The position numbers and the translations under genes were made by a program. From a bacterium (GTDB lineage Bacteria; Myxococcota_A; Polyangia; Nannocystales; Nannocystaceae): DNA of 64,000 nt. The stretch covers positions 62,001 to 126,000 of the forward strand of contig JANSYI010000026.1 in the NCBI GenBank assembly GCA_024742475.1, written 5' to 3'. Below are positions 61,098 to 64,000 of this stretch, piece after piece. Position 1 is the stretch's first letter; every line of letters starts with the position of its first letter. Below the pieces are notes generated by a model. The model searched no databases. It was not told where the DNA came from and worked only from the letters and a program-made list of their open reading frames with translations.

Positions 61098-62005
61098 GCA
61101 GCGGGCCGAACTTCAGCGGGCTGCCGCGGCTGGGACTGCCGACGCTTCACGCCCGCCACGATGTGTGCCGGCGGCTCCTTGAGATCCCAGACCAGCCCGA
61201 CCCAGCTCATCATCTTGAGCACGTAGTAGGTCACGTCGTACTGCCACCAGTGAAAGCCCTGGCGGGTCGAGTTCATGTAGTGGTGGTGGTTGTTGTGCCA
61301 CCCCTCGCCGAGCGTGATGATGGCGAGCAACCAGTTGTTGCGGCTGTCGTCAGGCGTGGCGTACGGCCGCGATCCCCAGACGTGGGAGAGCGAGTTGATC
61401 GTGAACGTGCCGTGCCACAGGAGCACCGTGCTGAACATGAAGCCGACGAGCAGCCCAGGAAGCCCGCCCCAGGCGAAGCAAGCAATGCCGAGCAGCGTCG
61501 GCGGCACGAGCCAGAACTTGTCGAGCAGCACCAGCTCCGGGTACTTCGCGAAGTCCTTGATCCGCGCGAACTTGGTCACGTCGTTGCGGTCGTAGAACCA
61601 GCCCATGTGCGAGTACCAGAAGCCGTGCTGCACAGGGGAGTGCAGGTCCTTTTCGGTGTCGGAGTGCTTGTGGTGGTCGCGGTGATGGGCAGCCCACCAC
61701 AGCACGCCCCGCTGCGAGGACGTCTCGGCGAGGAAGGCCATGGCAAACTGGAACCAGCGGCTGGTCTTGAAGGTGCGATGAGAGAAGTACCGGTGGTAGA
61801 AGCCGGTGATCGCGAACATCCGCACCACATACAGCGCGATGCACAACGCCCAGACCTGCCAGCTCGCGCCCATCACGACGCCCGCGATGCCGAGCAGATG
61901 AATCACGACGAACGGGCCGGCGTCGCGCCACTGGAGATCGCGCACTCGACGCGCACGCATGCCCGGTTCGCGAGGGAGCTGCTGGGAAATGTCGAAAACA
62001 CCCAT
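61094..62005 (-). CDS. Acyl-lipid or acyl-CoA delta-9 desaturase
   Basis: A 303-residue membrane enzyme of the stearoyl-CoA desaturase type. The three histidine boxes are HRYFSH, HRDHHKH and HNNHHH, and these hold the di-iron site. About four hydrophobic segments are present. It inserts a cis double bond at C9 of saturated fatty acids using O2 and reducing power. The ATG at 62005 was preferred over one at 62071 because GGAG lies 5 bases before it, and the longer start would intrude on the promoter region of the divergent channel gene. Regulation by temperature is likely in this family but not seen here. Confidence 0.92.
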   Translation of the reverse strand: MGVFDISQQLPREPGMRARRVRDLQWRDAGPFVVIHLLGIAGVVMGASWQVWALCIALYVVRMFAITGFYHRYFSHRTFKTSRWFQFAMAFLAETSSQRGVLWWAAHHRDHHKHSDTEKDLHSPVQHGFWYSHMGWFYDRNDVTKFARIKDFAKYPELVLLDKFWLVPPTLLGIACFAWGGLPGLLVGFMFSTVLLWHGTFTINSLSHVWGSRPYATPDDSRNNWLLAIITLGEGWHNNHHHYMNSTRQGFHWWQYDVTYYVLKMMSWVGLVWDLKEPPAHIVAGVKRRQSQPRQPAEVRPAA

Positions 62006-62106
62006 GGTCTCCAAGGAACTATGCGGTTCGAGGATCGGCCCCGGGGTCACACTCCCGTCGCCGAACGTCATGGTTGTGTCTACGGTCCGCTACACTGCCA
62101 GCGCGC

Positions 62107-62958
62107 ATGAGCGAGACCTCACCGCCCGAGTGTGAGCCGAGCAAGCCGAGCGTGCCCGAGGCCCGCGAGCGGCTCGCGGTGGTGATCTTTGGCACCGCCA
62201 CGCCCGCCGGTCGCGCCTTCGACGTCGCGCTTCTGTTGCTCATCGTCGCCAGCGTGCTCGCGGTGGTCCTCGAGAGCGTCGAGGCGATCGGTACTCGGTT
62301 TCGCCTGGCGCTTCGCGTCCTCGACTGGGTCTTCACGATCCTGTTTCTCGCCGAGTACGTCGTGAGGATTTGGGTCGCGCGCGATCGCCTGCGCTACGTG
62401 TTCTCCTTCTTCGGCATCGTCGACTTGCTCTCGATCCTGCCCTCGTTCATCGGCATCTTCATCAGCGGCGCCCACTCGCTGCTCGTCATTCGCGTCCTTC
62501 GGCTGCTCCGCGTCTTCCGCGTGCTGAAGGTCGTGCGCATGCTGGGCGAGGCCAATCAGCTGCTCTCGGCGCTACGAGCCAGCTTCGCCAAGATCACGGT
62601 GTTCATGGGCGCCGTCCTCACCGTGGTCGTCGTCATGGGCGCGACGATGCACTTGATCGAGGGGGCGGAGAATGGGTTCACCAGCATCCCGCGGGGCATG
62701 TACTGGGCCATCGTCACGATGACCACCGTCGGCTACGGCGACATCGCGCCCGCGACGGTGCTCGGCCAGGCGATTGCAGCCCTGCTCATGCTCCTGGGAT
62801 ACGGGATCTTGGCGGTGCCGACGGGGATCGTCTCGGCCGAGTACGTGCAGGCCGCTCGATCCGACGGGCCCGCGCCCGTCGAGTGCCAGGAGTGCGGGGC
62901 CAAGGGGCATCCCACCGACGCCAACTTCTGCCGCGTGTGCGGGACCGAGCTCGTATGA
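62107..62958 (+). CDS. Voltage-gated-type potassium channel fused to a zinc ribbon
   Basis: A 283-residue channel. Residues 38-150 contain S1-S4-like helices, with the Arg-bearing S4 VIRVLRLLRVFRVLKVVRML. The pore has IPRGMYWAIVTMTTVGYGD. S6 is near 215-240. The C-terminus (residues 260-283) carries CQECGAKGHPTDANFCRVCG, a compact zinc-ribbon motif of four Cys, which is unusual for bacterial Kv channels. The start ATG at 62107 was taken; the next gene overlaps by 4 bases. Confidence 0.9.
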   Translation: MSETSPPECEPSKPSVPEARERLAVVIFGTATPAGRAFDVALLLLIVASVLAVVLESVEAIGTRFRLALRVLDWVFTILFLAEYVVRIWVARDRLRYVFSFFGIVDLLSILPSFIGIFISGAHSLLVIRVLRLLRVFRVLKVVRMLGEANQLLSALRASFAKITVFMGAVLTVVVVMGATMHLIEGAENGFTSIPRGMYWAIVTMTTVGYGDIAPATVLGQAIAALLMLLGYGILAVPTGIVSAEYVQAARSDGPAPVECQECGAKGHPTDANFCRVCGTELV

Positions 62959-63704
62959 ACTCGACGACCGCGATCCTCACCGCGCTGTTCGTGGCCTCGG
63001 GCGTACTGTTCGTCTTCGCGGGCACGGGTCCGCTGCGCTACGGCCGACACGCTCGCATCGACGCCTCGGGCGTTCCGGTTCGCTTGGCGTGGCTCGTGAT
63101 GGCCAGCCCGGGTCTGCTCCTGTGCCCGTGGATCTACGAGCAAGGCGCCTCGGGAGGGCTGGTCCCCACCATCATGCTCGTCTACTGGATGCTCGCCTAC
63201 GGGTGGCGCGGCCTCGTGTTTCCGGCACTCATGCGAGGGACACACGGCAAGCGGATGCCCTGGGGCATCGTCGTCTTGGGCACGATCTTCACCGCCGCGC
63301 TGGCCTACCTCAACGCTTTGGTGCTCGCCGAGACCTGGCGCGAGTATCCGCTGCGCTGGCTGTGGTCGGTCCGGTTCCTCTACGGGTCCATGCTCTTCCT
63401 CGCGGGCATGTTCATCTCCCGCGCGTCGGACTTCGTGCTCAGTAGGCTTCGTCGCCGCGGTGACCTCGGATACATGCTCCCGCGCGGCGTGTTCTTCGAG
63501 GAGCTCTCGTGCCCCAACTATCTGGGCGAGATGCTGATGTGGCTCGGGTGGGCCGTGTTGACCTGGTCGAAAGCCGGCCTGGCCGCCGCGACGCTGAGCA
63601 TCGCGCTGCTGCTGCCCCGGGCGGTCTCGCATCACCTGTGGTACCGGCGCACCTTCCCGAACTACCCGCCGAACCGGCGCGCCATCATCCCGTTCGTGCT
63701 GTGA
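62955..63704 (+). CDS. Steroid 5-alpha-reductase family membrane protein
   Basis: A 249-residue protein with about six or seven hydrophobic helices. The C-terminal part has YMLPRGVFFEELSCPNYLGEM, which follows the family pattern (IPxGxxFxxVxCPxYxxEI in 3-oxo-5-alpha-steroid 4-dehydrogenases), and HHLWYRRTFPNYPPNRRAIIPFV, with the Arg/Lys-Pro-x4-IP tail. Members reduce double bonds of steroids or related lipids with NADPH. Start ATG overlaps the stop of the Kv-channel gene. Bacterial members are also known without a proven substrate. Confidence 0.83.
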   Translation: MNSTTAILTALFVASGVLFVFAGTGPLRYGRHARIDASGVPVRLAWLVMASPGLLLCPWIYEQGASGGLVPTIMLVYWMLAYGWRGLVFPALMRGTHGKRMPWGIVVLGTIFTAALAYLNALVLAETWREYPLRWLWSVRFLYGSMLFLAGMFISRASDFVLSRLRRRGDLGYMLPRGVFFEELSCPNYLGEMLMWLGWAVLTWSKAGLAAATLSIALLLPRAVSHHLWYRRTFPNYPPNRRAIIPFVL

Positions 63705-63714
63705 GCCGCCGCGC

Positions 63715-64000
63715 ATGATCACCCTGTACACCGCACGGACCCCCAACGGCTTCAAGGCCAGCATCACGCTCGAGGAGCTGGGCCTGCCCTACGAGACCCG
63801 CGTGCTCGACCTGAAGGCGGAGGAGCAGAAGCAGGCGTGGTTCCTGGCGCTCAACCCCAACGGGCGCATCCCGGTCATCGTCGATCATGACGCGGACGAC
63901 CTCGTCGTCTTCGAGTCGGGCGCAATCCTCATCCACCTTGCCGAACGGACCAGCCGCTTGCTGCCCGTCCACGCGGCGCAGCGCTCGCGTGCACTGCAGT
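63715..64000 (+). CDS. Glutathione S-transferase, N-terminal part (cut by window end)
   Basis: The first 95 residues are visible. They form the thioredoxin-like N-domain of GST: ITLYTARTPNGFKASI, EELGLPYETRVLDL, NPNGRIPVIVD with the cis-Pro, and FESGAILIHLAER, the segment that binds the glutathione gamma-glutamyl group. The pattern TPNGFKASI is close to the YfcG/Ure2-like GST class. The gene starts 10 bases after the preceding stop. Confidence 0.9.
   Translation, partial: MITLYTARTPNGFKASITLEELGLPYETRVLDLKAEEQKQAWFLALNPNGRIPVIVDHDADDLVVFESGAILIHLAERTSRLLPVHAAQRSRALQ

Noticed and set aside
62006..62071. ATG start at 62071 for the desaturase
   Set aside because: The ATG at 62005 has a GGAG ribosome site, and the longer form adds 22 residues not typical of the family.

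Overview
The window is very GC-rich, densely coding DNA from a bacterium that looks like a myxobacterium (phylum Myxococcota), most likely of the suborder Nannocystineae (Plesiocystis/Enhygromyxa/Nannocystis type). The reasons are the many small lipoproteins with Ser/Gly/Asp-rich linkers and Cys-rich repeats, three Pkn2-type Ser/Thr kinases in a row, orphan sigma factors, a CGNG...GESCD Cys motif, surface proteins with C-terminal sorting-like tails, and GTG starts with 4-bp gene overlaps. This placement is inference; no rRNA or marker gene is present. No tRNA, rRNA, CRISPR array or insertion sequence was found.

Layout. 1-4.9 kb: a cut-off lipoprotein gene, the histidine genes hisD-hisC (overlapping), a tail-anchored Pro-Glu-repeat protein and a small lipoprotein pair. 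5-12.4 kb: outer-membrane protein, glutaryl-CoA dehydrogenase, an SspB-type ClpXP adaptor, and several lipoproteins of unknown role. 12.4-19 kb: a minus-strand run with an SLC12-like transporter, a DUF2079 membrane protein, a tail-anchored DnaJ-C-like protein, a lipoprotein and an esterase. 19-20.5 kb: a strongly structured intergenic segment, proposed as a small RNA, whose terminator overlaps the end of gap (GAPDH). 20.4-24 kb: a PIN-PhoH ATPase, an intergenic repeat cluster, and a membrane protein with a DUF1566-like end. 24-28 kb: DUF1279 protein, uridine kinase, RCK potassium channel, ECF sigma factor, TetR regulator with candidate operators, FxsA. 28-38.2 kb: LamG lipoprotein, YgiQ radical-SAM enzyme, a CASTOR/POLLUX-like channel, a DPP III-like lipoprotein peptidase and an L,D-transpeptidase.

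38.4-46 kb: outer-membrane barrel, a Cys-rich surface protein, a DksA/TraR zinc-finger protein, lipoproteins, and an operon of outer-membrane protein, ECF sigma factor and FecR-like protein. 46.2-58 kb: the most distinctive region. It has three consecutive Ser/Thr kinases (one with a beta-propeller), a divergent LuxR-type regulator, then a type VI secretion VgrG with a TPR protein directly behind it. 58-64 kb: class V aminotransferase, methyltransferase, crotonase, Mini-III RNase, fatty-acid desaturase, a Kv-type channel fused to a zinc ribbon, a steroid-5-alpha-reductase-like membrane protein and the start of a glutathione S-transferase gene.

The window is mostly core chromosome with small accessory pieces. 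The items most worth following up are the candidate small RNA beside gap, the palindromic intergenic repeat family, the kinase/VgrG/TPR block, the CASTOR-like channel with an EF-hand-like outer loop, and the SspB adaptor with a long low-complexity tether.
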